DNA from: Frankia sp. AgB1.9
GTDB taxonomy: Bacteria; Actinomycetota; Actinomycetes; Frankiales; Frankiaceae
Direction of reading: 5' to 3'
NCBI RefSeq assembly: GCF_016786355.1
Contig: NZ_JADWYX010000023.1
Span: forward strand, 1 to 64,000
DNA length: 64,000 nt
The notes below the pieces were generated by a model. It was not told where the DNA came from. It saw nothing but the letters and a program-made list of their open reading frames with translations, and did not search any database. Made by a program: the position numbers and the translations under genes. Positions 1 through 11,453 of this stretch are shown here, one piece after another; the first letter of the stretch is position 1, and each line of letters opens with the position of its first letter.

Positions 1-3610
<3,610 letters not shown>

Positions 3611-3640
3611 CAAAGATGCTACGCGTCCACTGTGCGGTTC
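3611..3640 (+). other. 23S rRNA processing stem, 3' arm
   Basis: The right arm of the pre-23S processing stem; it pairs with 472-500. The following spacer up to 5S (3641-3715) holds a C-rich/G-rich potential hairpin (CCCCAACCCC with GGGTTGGGG). Confidence 0.85.
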
Positions 3641-3715
3641 CTGAGGAACGGCAGACCACCCCCAACCCCCCATATCTGTGGGTCGGGTTGGGGTGAGGTG
3701 CCATAACTCAACAGT

Positions 3716-3835
3716 TTTTCGGTGGTTTTAGCGGGGAGGGTACGCCCGGTCCCATTCCGAACCCGGAAGCTAAGTTCCCCAGCGCCGATGGTACTGCCCG
3801 GGAGACTGGGTGGGAGAGTAGGACACCGCCGAAAT
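3716..3835 (+). rRNA. rrf: 5S ribosomal RNA
   Basis: About 120 nt with the typical 5S core: CCATTCCGAACCCGGAAGCT (3752-3771), GCGCCGATGGTACTGC, and closing strands CGGTGGT near the 5' end and ACCGCCGAA near the 3' end that form helix I. It is the last gene of the rrn operon and is followed at once by a strong hairpin. Confidence 0.95.
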
Positions 3836-3842
3836 ACCCTTC

Positions 3843-3878
3843 GGAACGCCCCCACACCACCAGGTGCGGGGGCGTTCC
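3843..3878 (+). terminator. rrn operon terminator hairpin
   Basis: GGAACGCCCCC (3843-3853) pairs perfectly with GGGGGCGTTCC (3868-3878). The stem extends through CACC/GGTG (3855-3858 with 3863-3866) after one mismatch and leaves a 4-nt loop. It lies 7 nt after 5S. There is no run of T, as is common for GC-rich actinobacteria. Confidence 0.75.
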
Positions 3879-3985
3879 ACATTTCCCAGACCTTTCTGGC
3901 GGGGAAGTCACCACACGGCGACACGGATCCCAGCCCCGGCGTCCCGCGGAACCGCGGCCGGCCGCCTGCTGGCGGCCCGTCCACT

Positions 3986-4161
3986 CGATCTTCGCGTCCC
4001 GTGGAACGCCCGGGGCGCGCTCGGTCTCGGGCACCAGACGGCCCAACGCCCGCGAGCGGCACGCGATCTCCGCGTCCCGCGGAACGCGAGACGGTTCGGC
4101 CCCCAGGACGTGCCGGCCTGCCGCCCACGGCACCGACTCGATCTCCGTTCCGCGGAACGTG
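3986..4161. repeat. palindromic-core repeat array, block 1 (3 copies)
   Basis: Three copies of a ~25-nt motif at 3986-4010, 4064-4088 and 4139-4161, spaced 78 and 75 bp. Each begins CGATCT and contains a variant of the 18-bp perfect palindrome CGCGTTCCGCGGAACGCG. A degenerate partial copy precedes it near 3939-3957. The sequence between copies is also partly conserved (CCGCCCACGG-type strings). This is therefore an eroded tandem array rather than fixed repeats with unique spacers. Confidence 0.7.
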
Positions 4162-4284
4162 CAAGAGCCGCCGCTTCCAGATTCCGTGGGAAGCGCTTGA
4201 AGCCCGTTCCTCGCGGCGGCTCGTCAGGGCGAAATCCATACCAAACTGGCCATCACCGGCCCGGGGTAGTCCTCGTCGAGACAA

Positions 4285-4358
4285 TGATCGCGGACTTGGT
4301 AGGCAAACCGGCCCGCCGGGTCTTGTATGCCCCATGTATCCATACCTGTTCGCGATCA
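4285..4358. repeat. 74-bp hairpin, possible diverged relative of the 75-bp element
   Basis: Inverted ends TGATCGCG...CGCGATCA with partly matching inner arms. The length and TGATCG/CGATCA-type termini resemble the 75-bp element family, but the centre does not align convincingly. It lies between the two palindrome blocks. Confidence 0.4.
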
Positions 4359-4491
4359 TGCGGGTCGCGGTGGCTGGAAACATCTGAAGATCAGCAGTGT
4401 GGAACGGAATCCGGCCACGCCAACCGAACCGAACTTCTACGAGACACGGCCTGGGCACCTTCGGCGAGGTTCACCAGTCCAGGCGTCTCCA

Positions 4492-4582
4492 TGATCGGCG
4501 TTCCGGCCCTCCCGTGGTCGTTGCTGGACTCGTTCCGTAGCCACCAGAAGGCGGAAACGCCGATCAAGACGACGGGCTGACC
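4492..4582 (+). repeat. 75-bp palindromic element, copy A (with 16-bp tail)
   Basis: Bases 4492-4566 begin TGATCGGCG and end CGCCGATCA, with imperfect ~26-bp inverted arms around an asymmetric centre that includes GTTCCGTAGCCACCAG. The element has exactly the length of the copies at 8567, 61426 and 62860. It is followed by AGACGACGGGCTGACC (4567-4582), a tail shared with copies B and D. No coding potential. Confidence 0.8.
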
Positions 4583-4721
4583 GTGGCGATCGCGGATCTC
4601 ACGAGAGGAGCGAGCAGACGCGGGGCGTCGCGGTCGGGACGCGGTGGCAGAGGCGGGGCATGCGCCAAATGCGCAGGAGGTGCCACCGGCACTAGGCGGA
4701 GCGCCACCCACGGGAGGTACG

Positions 4722-4987
4722 CGATCTTCGCGTTCCGCGGAACGCGAAGGCCCGACTGTCTGGGGACGACTGCCTGCGGGACGTATTGGCCTGCGGCCCG
4801 CAGGGCGCAATCGATCTTCGCGTTCCGCAGAGGGGCACAGGCCGTACCGCCTGCGAGGACGTATCGGCGCGCCGCGTGCGGGACACACTCGATCTTTGCG
4901 TTCCGCGGAACGCGCAGGCCCTGCTGCCTGCGGACGTGCAGGCACGCCGCCCACGGGACATTTGATCGTCGCGCTCCGTGGAACGTG
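4722..4987. repeat. palindromic-core repeat array, block 2 (4 copies)
   Basis: Copies at 4722-4746, 4812-4836, 4890-4914 and 4963-4987, spaced 90, 78 and 73 bp. The first contains the perfect 18-bp palindrome CGCGTTCCGCGGAACGCG (4729-4746), the third is a one-base variant, and the others are degenerate. Spacer segments share strings such as GGACGTRYNGGC and GCCCACGGGA. Similar GGCAGAGGCGGG strings occur on both sides of the block (near 4646 and 5011). Confidence 0.7.
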
Positions 4988-5137
4988 CGGACGATTCGCG
5001 CCGTGGTGATCGGCAGAGGCGGGTGCGGTGAGACACATGCCTGCGGTCCGGTGGCATCCGATAGATGGACGTCCTACTATCGGGTAGCCAAGCAGGTCGC
5101 CTTGCCGCGGGGTGCGGTGTCTCGGAGGTGCAGGTCG

Positions 5138-8100
5138 ATGGGTGCGACGTCCGCTCTCCACACGCCGGTCTACCCGTTCCGCGCGGTGACCGCTGGCTCG
5201 CTGTTCGACGGCCATGATGCGGCGATCAACATCATGCGGCGGCTGCTTCAGGCGCAGGGGGCCGAGGTGATTCACCTTGGCCACGATCGGGGCGTTGAGC
5301 AGGTTGTGGCGGCCGCGGTCCAGGAGGACGTCCAGGCGGTCTTCGTGTCGTCCTACCAGGGCGGACACGTCGAGTACTTCACGTACCTGGTTGAGCGGCT
5401 TCAGGAGCGCGGAGCGGGTCACATCAAGGTCTACGGGGGCGGCGGCGGCGTCATCGTTCCCGAGGAGATCGAGCTGCTGCACGCGCGCGGGGTGGCCCGG
5501 ATCTTCTCGCCGGCGGATGGTCAGCGCCTCGGCCTGCCGGCCATGATCAACCTGACGATTCAGGAGAGCGACCGTGATCTCGCGGCGGTCACGCCGTCGA
5601 GGGACGCGGTGCTGGCGGGGGACGAGGCCTCGCTCGCGCGGGCGATCTCGGTGCTGGAGGCCGGCCGCGACCCCGAGTTCGCGGAGTGGCTGCGCGACGC
5701 GATCGCGGACCGGACGACACCGGTACTCGGCATCACCGGCACGGGTGGCTCCGGCAAGTCGTCACTCACGGACGAACTGATCCGGCGCTTCCGGCTCGAC
5801 CAGGAGGACAAGCTACGGATCGCGGTCATCGCGGTCGACCCGACTCGGCGTCGCGGTGGCGGTGCACTCCTCGGCGACCGGATTCGGATGAACGCTCTCG
5901 GCGACACCGCCGTCGGCGGACCGGTCTTCTTCCGTTCGCTGGCCACCAGGACAGCCGGCCAGGAGGTCCCCGAGCATCTCGGCGATGTGATCGCCGCGAC
6001 CAAGGCAGCCGGCTATGACCTGGTCATCGTCGAGACTCCCGGCATCGGACAGGGCGACGCGGCGATCGTGCCGTTCTGCGACGTCTCGCTGTATGTGATG
6101 ACGCCTGAATACGGCGCGGCCTCCCAGCTCGAGAAGATCGACATGCTGGACTTCGCGGACGTGGTGGCCGTCAACAAGTTCGAACGACGTGGCGCCGAGG
6201 ATGCGCGCCGCGATGTGGCCCGCCAGCTGATCCGCAACCGCGAGGCGTTCGGCACCCCGTGGGAGGACATGCCGGTCTTTGGCACCTCCGCGGCCCGGTT
6301 CAACGACGACGGCGTCACCGCGCTCTACCAGGAGCTCAAGAGCCTCCTTCGTGGGCAACGCCTGCCGCTCGCCAGCGGAGCGCTGCCGGCGGTCGCGGTG
6401 CGCGCCTCCAGCGGGCTGACGACTGTCGTTCCACCGAAGCGGGTCCGTTACCTCGCCGAGGTCGCCGATGCCGTTCGCGACTACCACGCGCAGACCGAAC
6501 AGCAGGCCGAGGCGGCCCGCCAGCGGGAGCACCTGGCAACGGCTATCACGGCCCTGGAAGGCACGACGGACGGCGATTCGGCGACCAACGCGCTAGCCGC
6601 GCTCCGGGACCAGGCAGAGGCCGCGCTTGCCCCGGAGGTCCGCGAGCAGCTCGCGAACTGGCCGGCACTGGTCGCCGAGCGTTCTGGCGACGAGATGGTC
6701 TACCGGGTACGGGACAACGAGATCCGCACGCCGTTGACGAGGACGACGCTCTCCGGAACGAAGGTGCCCCGGGTCGCGGTCCCGAAGATTGACGATGACG
6801 GCCGCTTGGTCCGCTTCCTGCGCCGAGAGAACCTCCCGGGGCTCTTCCCGTTCACCGCCGGGGTGTTCCCGTTCAAGCGGGCCGGTGAGGCGCCAGCCCG
6901 GATGTTCGCCGGCGAAGGCGACCCGTTCCGGACGAACCGCCGCTTCCATTTCCTTTCCGAAGGCGCCGCCGCGACCCGGCTTTCCACGGCGTTCGACTCC
7001 GTCACGCTGTATGGCCGGGATCCCGACACCCGACCGGACATCTACGGCAAGGTCGGCACCTCCGGCGTCTCGATCGCCTCCCTTGACGACATGAAGGCGC
7101 TCTACGACGGCTTCGACCTGTGCTCGCCGACCACCAGTGTGTCGATGACGATCAACGGGCCGGCGCCCGCGATTCTCGCGATGTTCCTGAACACCGCGAT
7201 CGACCAGCAGCTTGCGGCGTTCGTCGAGAAGGAAGGCCGTGAGCCCTCCGCGGCCGAGGCGGCCGCGGTCCGGGCGCGCGCGCTGACAACGGTCCGCGGC
7301 ACGGTTCAGGCCGACATCCTCAAGGAGGACCAGGGCCAGAACACCTGCATCTTCTCGACCGAGTTCTCGCTGCGCTGCATGGCCGACCTGCAGGAATGGT
7401 TCATCCAGAACGCGGTCCGCAACTTCTACTCGGTCTCGATCTCGGGCTACCACATCGCCGAGGCGGGGGCGAACCCGATCAGCCAGGTCGCCTTCACGCT
7501 GGCCAACGGCTTCACCTACGTCGAGGCCTACCTGGCCCGTGGCATGAAGATCGACGACTTCGCGCCGAACCTGTCGTTCTTCTTCTCCAACGGCATGGAC
7601 GCCGAGTACAACGTCATCGGTCGGGTGGCCCGCCGGATCTGGGCCGTCGCCATGAAGGAGCGCTACGGAGCCGCCGAGCGCTCGCAGAAGCTGAAGTACC
7701 ACGTGCAGACGTCCGGCCGGTCCCTGCACGCGCAGGAGATGAACTTCAACGACATCCGGACGACCCTGCAGGCGTTGTGCGCGATCTACGACAACTGCAA
7801 CAGCCTGCACACGAACGCCTATGACGAGGCCGTCACGACGCCGACCGAGCAGTCGGTGCGCCGAGCCCTCGCCATCCAGATGATTATTGACCAGGAGTGG
7901 GGCCTCGCAGGCAACGAGAACCCCCTGCAGGGGTCGTACGTCATCGACGAGCTGACCGATCTGGTCGAGGAGGCCGTGCTCGCGGAGTTTGAGCGGATCT
8001 CCGAGCGAGGCGGCGTGCTAGGGGCGATGGAGACCGGCTACCAGCGTGGCCGCATCCAGGACGAGTCGATGCTCTACGAGCACCGCAAGCACGATGGCTC

Positions 8101-8398
8101 GCTTCCGATCATCGGGGTCAACACGTTTGTCGCCCCCGCTGGCACGGACGACGCGGCCACCACGCTCGAGCTCGCCCGCGCGACTGAGGACGAGAAGAAG
8201 TCGCAGCTGACCCGGGTCACCGATTTCCAGAGCCGGCATCAGATCGAGGCCCAGGCCGCGCTGCGCCACCTGCGCGACACCGCGTCCAGCGGCGGCAACA
8301 CCTTCGCGGCCCTGATGGACGCCGTCCGGGTCTGCTCCCTCGGCCAGATCACCGATGCCTTCTTCGAGGTGGGCGGCCAGTACCGGCGCAACGTCTGA
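5138..8398 (+). CDS. icmF: fused isobutyryl-CoA mutase IcmF
   Basis: A 1086-residue single-chain mutase that interconverts isobutyryl-CoA and n-butyryl-CoA with adenosylcobalamin. Domains in order: N-terminal B12-binding domain (DGHDAAI then SSYQGGH, about residues 20-140), a MeaI/MeaB-type G-protein chaperone with Walker A GTGGSGKS (201-208), a linker, and the mutase barrel (about 560-1086). The two substrate-specificity positions are Phe590 (RMFAGEG) and Gln734 (QGQNT). These are the isobutyryl-CoA choices; methylmalonyl-CoA mutases have Tyr and Arg there. The start is the ATG at 5138, preceded by GGAGG at 5124-5128. The frame stays open upstream for 185 codons, but only through the repeat region. 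A hairpin follows the stop, and marR lies downstream. Confidence 0.95.
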   Translation: MGATSALHTPVYPFRAVTAGSLFDGHDAAINIMRRLLQAQGAEVIHLGHDRGVEQVVAAAVQEDVQAVFVSSYQGGHVEYFTYLVERLQERGAGHIKVYGGGGGVIVPEEIELLHARGVARIFSPADGQRLGLPAMINLTIQESDRDLAAVTPSRDAVLAGDEASLARAISVLEAGRDPEFAEWLRDAIADRTTPVLGITGTGGSGKSSLTDELIRRFRLDQEDKLRIAVIAVDPTRRRGGGALLGDRIRMNALGDTAVGGPVFFRSLATRTAGQEVPEHLGDVIAATKAAGYDLVIVETPGIGQGDAAIVPFCDVSLYVMTPEYGAASQLEKIDMLDFADVVAVNKFERRGAEDARRDVARQLIRNREAFGTPWEDMPVFGTSAARFNDDGVTALYQELKSLLRGQRLPLASGALPAVAVRASSGLTTVVPPKRVRYLAEVADAVRDYHAQTEQQAEAARQREHLATAITALEGTTDGDSATNALAALRDQAEAALAPEVREQLANWPALVAERSGDEMVYRVRDNEIRTPLTRTTLSGTKVPRVAVPKIDDDGRLVRFLRRENLPGLFPFTAGVFPFKRAGEAPARMFAGEGDPFRTNRRFHFLSEGAAATRLSTAFDSVTLYGRDPDTRPDIYGKVGTSGVSIASLDDMKALYDGFDLCSPTTSVSMTINGPAPAILAMFLNTAIDQQLAAFVEKEGREPSAAEAAAVRARALTTVRGTVQADILKEDQGQNTCIFSTEFSLRCMADLQEWFIQNAVRNFYSVSISGYHIAEAGANPISQVAFTLANGFTYVEAYLARGMKIDDFAPNLSFFFSNGMDAEYNVIGRVARRIWAVAMKERYGAAERSQKLKYHVQTSGRSLHAQEMNFNDIRTTLQALCAIYDNCNSLHTNAYDEAVTTPTEQSVRRALAIQMIIDQEWGLAGNENPLQGSYVIDELTDLVEEAVLAEFERISERGGVLGAMETGYQRGRIQDESMLYEHRKHDGSLPIIGVNTFVAPAGTDDAATTLELARATEDEKKSQLTRVTDFQSRHQIEAQAALRHLRDTASSGGNTFAALMDAVRVCSLGQITDAFFEVGGQYRRNV

Positions 8399-8431
8399 TA
8401 TCGGCGCAGCGTCTGACCTGCGCGGACCCGA

Positions 8432-8482
8432 GCTGACCGGCGGGCGGCGTCCCCACCCGGCCGCCGTCCGTCGCCGGTCAGC
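8432..8482 (+). terminator. terminator hairpin after icmF
   Basis: GCTGACCGGCG (8432-8442) pairs with CGCCGGTCAGC (8472-8482), and the inner arms GGCGGC (8443-8448) pair with GCCGCC (8460-8465). There is no T-run. Confidence 0.6.
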
Positions 8483-8488
8483 ACGTTT

Positions 8489-8530
8489 GCCGGCTAGTGC
8501 CGGCTAGTGCCGGCTAGTGCCGACTAGTGC
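8489..8530. repeat. four tandem 10-bp repeats containing CTAG
   Basis: The unit CGGCTAGTGC is repeated three times (8491-8520), followed by a one-base variant CGACTAGTGC (8521-8530). CTAG is usually scarce in bacterial genomes, so four copies at 10-bp (one helical turn) spacing stand out. No gene overlaps it. Confidence 0.85.
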
Positions 8531-8566
8531 TGCCTCCGAGAAGGCTCGCCCGGTCTCCGCGTTCCA

Positions 8567-8658
8567 TGATCGTCGTTTCGACCTTCCGGTGGTCGTAACT
8601 GGACCTGTTCCGTAGCCACCAAAGGGCGAAAACGGCGATCAAGGCGACGGGCAGACGT
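8567..8658 (+). repeat. 75-bp palindromic element, copy B (with tail)
   Basis: Bases 8567-8641 begin TGATCGTCG and end CGGCGATCA. The element aligns without gaps to copy A in the same orientation and shares the central GTTCCGTAGCCACCA. The tail AGGCGACGGGCAGACGT (8642-8658) matches the tails of copies A and D. It lies between icmF and marR. Confidence 0.85.
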
Positions 8659-8677
8659 TGACGGTCACGGCGCCAGC

Positions 8678-8860
8678 GCGGCGCCGGCCCGCGTAGCGCG
8701 GGACAGTGCGGCGCCGGCCCGCGTAGCGCCGGACAGCGCGGCGCCGGACAGCACAGCGGCCGGCCAGTACAGCGCCGGGCGGCGCTGTACAGCACAGCGC
8801 GGCGCGGGCCAGCGCGGCGCTGGCCAGTACAGCGTCCGCCCGCGTAGCGGCCGGGCACCG
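8678..8860. repeat. GC-rich degenerate tandem repeats upstream of marR
   Basis: Two nearly identical 30-bp units (8678-8707 and 8708-8737; GCGGCGCCGGCCCGCGTAGC-type) are followed by shorter shuffled pieces built of GGACAGC, GGCGCCGG and CCAGTACAGC up to about 8860. A related motif recurs on the other side of marR at 9736-9803. No coding capacity. Confidence 0.7.
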
Positions 8861-9070
8861 GAGCTGGCGGGCGCGACGGGGATCACATCTCGGGGTCGCG
8901 GTGGGCCCGATTCGACGGTGCGAGTGGGAATCAATCGATCGATCGCGACGCTCGGGCGCCGCGCCGTTTTGCCTTGACGTCCACACCTGAGATGCAATGG
9001 GCGCAAGTTACTACGACGTAGCGTTGGCGGTGCCCCCGTTGACGCCCGCACCCGCCGGAGCGCTCCCACC

Positions 9071-9577
9071 GTGCCGCCTCGTAAACCCCTGCCTTTCGAC
9101 CCGATCGCCGAGGCGCGGCGTCAGTGGACCGCGCACGGATGGGGGGAGACGGCGGATGGGATGGCCGCGATCACCTCGCTGATGCGCGCCCAGCAGATCG
9201 TGCTCGGCCGGGTCGACGAGGTGCTGCGGCCGTTCGAGCTGACGTTCGCCCGCTACGAGGTCCTCATGCTGTTGCTGTTCAGTCGGGAGGGCAGGCTGCC
9301 GCTGAACCGGATCGGCGTCCGCCTGCAGGTGCACCCGACCAGCGTCACCAGCGCCGTCGATCGGCTGGAAACGCGCGGCCATGTCCGCCGCATCCCGCAT
9401 CCCACCGACCGCCGCGCGATCCTCGCCGAGATCACCGACGAGGGTCGCGCAACGGCGCTGGCGGCCACCGAGAAGCTCAACGGCACCGTCTTCGCGGACC
9501 TCGGCCTGCCCGAGGGTGGCATCGACACCCTTGTCGGGCTGCTCAACGAGATGCGCCGCACCGCCGGCGACTTCTGA
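9071..9577 (+). CDS. MarR-family transcriptional regulator
   Basis: A 168-residue protein with the MarR winged-helix fold: an N-terminal dimerisation helix, ARYEVLMLLL, the recognition region LNRIGVRLQVHPTSVTSAVDRLETRGHVRR (about residues 76-105) and wing HPTDRRAILAEIT. The GTG start at 9071 is chosen because homology reaches close to it; the ribosome-binding site is weak. It lies 0.67 kb after icmF on the same strand, with repeats on both sides. By position it may control icmF or branched short-chain acyl-CoA metabolism, but its ligand is not evident. A small palindrome CTACGACGTAG (9013-9023) lies ~50 bp upstream and could be its operator. Confidence 0.85.
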   Translation: MPPRKPLPFDPIAEARRQWTAHGWGETADGMAAITSLMRAQQIVLGRVDEVLRPFELTFARYEVLMLLLFSREGRLPLNRIGVRLQVHPTSVTSAVDRLETRGHVRRIPHPTDRRAILAEITDEGRATALAATEKLNGTVFADLGLPEGGIDTLVGLLNEMRRTAGDF

Positions 9578-9735
9578 CGCGCCGCCGACGGCGCCCCTGG
9601 CGGCCCGACGCCCGGGCGCCGCGCCCGCCGGACGCTGTGCCCGGACGAGCCCAGCCCGGCCCAACCGGCCGGTCCCGGCCGAGGCCAGACCGTCCGGCCG
9701 GCCCCGGTCTCAACGCCCCGGGACCGGACTGCGTC

Positions 9736-9803
9736 GGGATAGCGCTGCGGCCGGGACAGCGCTACGCCGGGACAGCACTACGGCCGGGATAGCACTAAGA
9801 GGC
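9736..9803. repeat. four ~17-bp tandem repeats downstream of marR
   Basis: Units of the type GGGAYAGCRCTRCGGCC repeat four times between 9736 and 9803, just past the convergent ends of marR and mftC. The GGGACAGCGCTACGCC form resembles pieces of the 8678-8860 repeat tract, so related repeats bracket marR. Confidence 0.7.
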
Positions 9804-9822
9804 CGACACGGCCCCAAGCGGC

Positions 9823-10983
9823 TCAGAGCACCGACAGGGGCAGCCGGCGGCGCTTGCTGTGGTCGTTGTCGATGATGGGCAGGCTGTGCGGGTCCACCGC
9901 GGTCAGTGCGGCCTCACCGTGGCCGAGGACGCATTCCGGGTCCGGGCCGTCCAGTGGCAGGCCGGTGAAGAACTTCGCCGCCATGCAGCCGCCCTGGCAG
10001 GCGTCGTAGTGACCGCACGAGGTGCAGGCGCCGGGGTTGTCGGGCTCCCGTAGCTCGGTGAACAGGGTCGAGGTCCGCCACACGTTCGCGAAGCCGCCGC
10101 CGTCGAGCACGCTGCCGGCCCGGAAATGGTCATGCAGGGCGAACGGGCAGGCGTACACGTCGCCGACCGGATCGATGAGGCAGACCACCCGGCCGGCACC
10201 GCACAGGTTCAGACCGGGCAACGCCTGGCCGTAGGCGGCGAGGTGGAAGAACGAGTCGCCGGTGAGCACCTCGGGCCTGGCCAGCAGCCAGCCGTGCAGC
10301 TCGCGCTGCTGGTCGGCGGTCGGGTGCAGCCGGGCCCACGAGTCCTGGCCGCGGCCCGACGGGCGCAGTCGGGTGATCCGCAGCTCGGCCCCGTAGTCGG
10401 CGGCCAGTGCGGCGAAACTGTCCAGCTGGTCGACGTTGTGCCGGGTGACGACGACCGACAGCTTGAACGCGCCGAACCCGGCGGTCGCGAGGTGTTCCAT
10501 CGAGCGGCGGGCCCGGTCGTAGGAACCGAGGCCGCGGACCGGATCGTTGGTCATCGCGTCCGCGCCGTCGAGCGAGATCTGGATGTCGACGTAGTCCAGG
10601 TCGGCCAGCCGCCGAGCGTTGGACGCGTCGATCATCCCGCCGTTGGTCGAGAACTTCACGCCGACCCCGTGGTCGACCGAGTACTCCAGCACCTCGAAGA
10701 AGTCGGGGCGCGTCATCGGCTCGCCGCCGCCGACGTTGACGTAGAAGACCTGCAGGTCGGCCAGCTGGTCGACGACCGACCGCATCTGCGGCGTGTCGAG
10801 CTCGCGCGGGTCGCGCCGGCCGGAGGACGACAGGCAGTGCACGCACTGCAGGTTGCAGGCGTAGGTCCACTCCCAGGTGAGGCAGATCGGTGCCTCGAGG
10901 CCGCGCAGCAGCGTCTGCTGCAGCGACGCGCTCGCCGGCGTCGGCGCGAGGCTCGGGGCTACGGCCAGGTCGGTGACGCTCAC
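9823..10983 (-). CDS. mftC: mycofactocin radical SAM maturase MftC
   Basis: A 386-residue radical SAM/SPASM enzyme. In the family it decarboxylates the C-terminal Tyr of MftA and then forms the Val-Tyr crosslink of the mycofactocin precursor, acting with MftB. Visible motifs are the SAM cluster CNLQCVHC (Cys43, 47, 50), the glycine-rich VGGGEP, and a C-terminal SPASM region with Cys-rich segments CGAGRVVC, CPFALHDHF, CTSCGHYDACQGGC and PEC. The start is the GTG at 10983, with CGGAGG just upstream, not the longer open frame. It follows mftB by 69 nt on the same strand. No mftD or mftE follows; the next gene downstream is the convergent marR. Confidence 0.95.
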   Translation of the reverse strand: MSVTDLAVAPSLAPTPASASLQQTLLRGLEAPICLTWEWTYACNLQCVHCLSSSGRRDPRELDTPQMRSVVDQLADLQVFYVNVGGGEPMTRPDFFEVLEYSVDHGVGVKFSTNGGMIDASNARRLADLDYVDIQISLDGADAMTNDPVRGLGSYDRARRSMEHLATAGFGAFKLSVVVTRHNVDQLDSFAALAADYGAELRITRLRPSGRGQDSWARLHPTADQQRELHGWLLARPEVLTGDSFFHLAAYGQALPGLNLCGAGRVVCLIDPVGDVYACPFALHDHFRAGSVLDGGGFANVWRTSTLFTELREPDNPGACTSCGHYDACQGGCMAAKFFTGLPLDGPDPECVLGHGEAALTAVDPHSLPIIDNDHSKRRRLPLSVL

Positions 10984-11052
10984 AATGGCCTCCGTCGGGC
11001 GAAAGCTGGCGGGTTGTCTACGGGTGCTCGCGCGGCGGGCGAGCACGGGCGG

Positions 11053-11331
11053 TCAGCGGGGCTGGACGAAGCCGGTCTCGACGAGGCGCGCGAGCGCGCG
11101 TTCGACGGCGGGCCGCTTGGCCGCCGGCACGGCGGCCAGCGCGTCGCCCGCCGAGGGCGCGTCGCCGAGTGCCCGGACGACGGTGACCAGGTCGACGTCC
11201 TTGAGCAGCGAGAGTCGGCGGGTGGCGTACGAGTACGCCAGCGCGCCGAACCGCTCCGGCCGCAGCGCCACCTTCGGATGCAGGCGGTAGGGCAGCGACG
11301 GGTCGAACGTCACCCCGGACGCCTTGGCCAC
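11053..11331 (-). CDS. mftB: mycofactocin RiPP chaperone MftB
   Basis: A 92-residue PqqD-like peptide-recognition protein. In the pathway it binds the MftA leader and presents its C-terminus to MftC. The family string PYRLHPKVALRPERFGALAY is present near the N-terminus, followed by the RRLSLLKD strand and a helical C-terminus ending RLVETGFVQPR. The start is the GTG at 11331; no in-frame ATG lies upstream. It sits between mftA and mftC. The mftA-mftB gap (11332-11453) contains a long homopolymer and a hairpin. Confidence 0.9.
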   Translation of the reverse strand: MAKASGVTFDPSLPYRLHPKVALRPERFGALAYSYATRRLSLLKDVDLVTVVRALGDAPSAGDALAAVPAAKRPAVERALARLVETGFVQPR

Positions 11332-11362
11332 GGCATGCGCCGGTGTCGGGTGAGGGGACGCC

Positions 11363-11416
11363 GGGGGGGGGGGGGGGGTGGGGGCCGCGGGGGGGCGGCC
11401 GTTCCGGGGCCCCCAC
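11363..11416. repeat. 16-G run and hairpin between mftB and mftA
   Basis: On the plus strand 11363-11378 is an uninterrupted run of 16 G (16 C in the mft mRNA). Next to it GTGGGGGCC (11378-11386) can pair with GGCCCCCAC (11408-11416) around a G/C-rich loop. In the mRNA this lies after the mftA stop and before the mftB start. It could reduce readthrough or protect the mftA message, and it could also be prone to slippage. Confidence 0.6.
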
Positions 11417-11453
11417 GGGTGTCAGGCCTGGAGTCATCTGGGAGAGCGGCGAT

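Larger units (their letters stand above)
3879..5137. other. gene-free, repeat-rich region between rrn and icmF
   Basis: About 1.26 kb with no credible gene. Open frames here exist on several frames at once because of the repeats: their unit lengths (73-90 bp) are not multiples of three, they have no ribosome-binding sites, and their products (recurrent FAFRGTRR or SRSAER-like strings) resemble no protein family. The region holds two blocks of palindromic repeats, one 75-bp element of the dispersed family and a further 74-bp hairpin, all listed separately. Confidence 0.7.

Noticed and set aside
3879-5137. CRISPR array
   Set aside because: Motifs recur every 73-90 bp, but the repeats are degenerate palindromes, spacers share sequence with each other, and no cas gene is present.
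4583-5137. N-terminal extension of IcmF
   Set aside because: The family start and GGAGG site lie at 5138; upstream codons are repeat sequence.
4391-5482. Long minus-strand open frame opposite the start of icmF (363 codons)
   Set aside because: Built from the palindromic repeats plus antisense of icmF; Arg/Pro-rich, no ribosome-binding site, no family resemblance.
8974-9023. sigma-70-like promoter TTGACG before marR
   Set aside because: A -35-like hexamer is present, but no -10 lies at suitable spacing, so it was not listed as a promoter.
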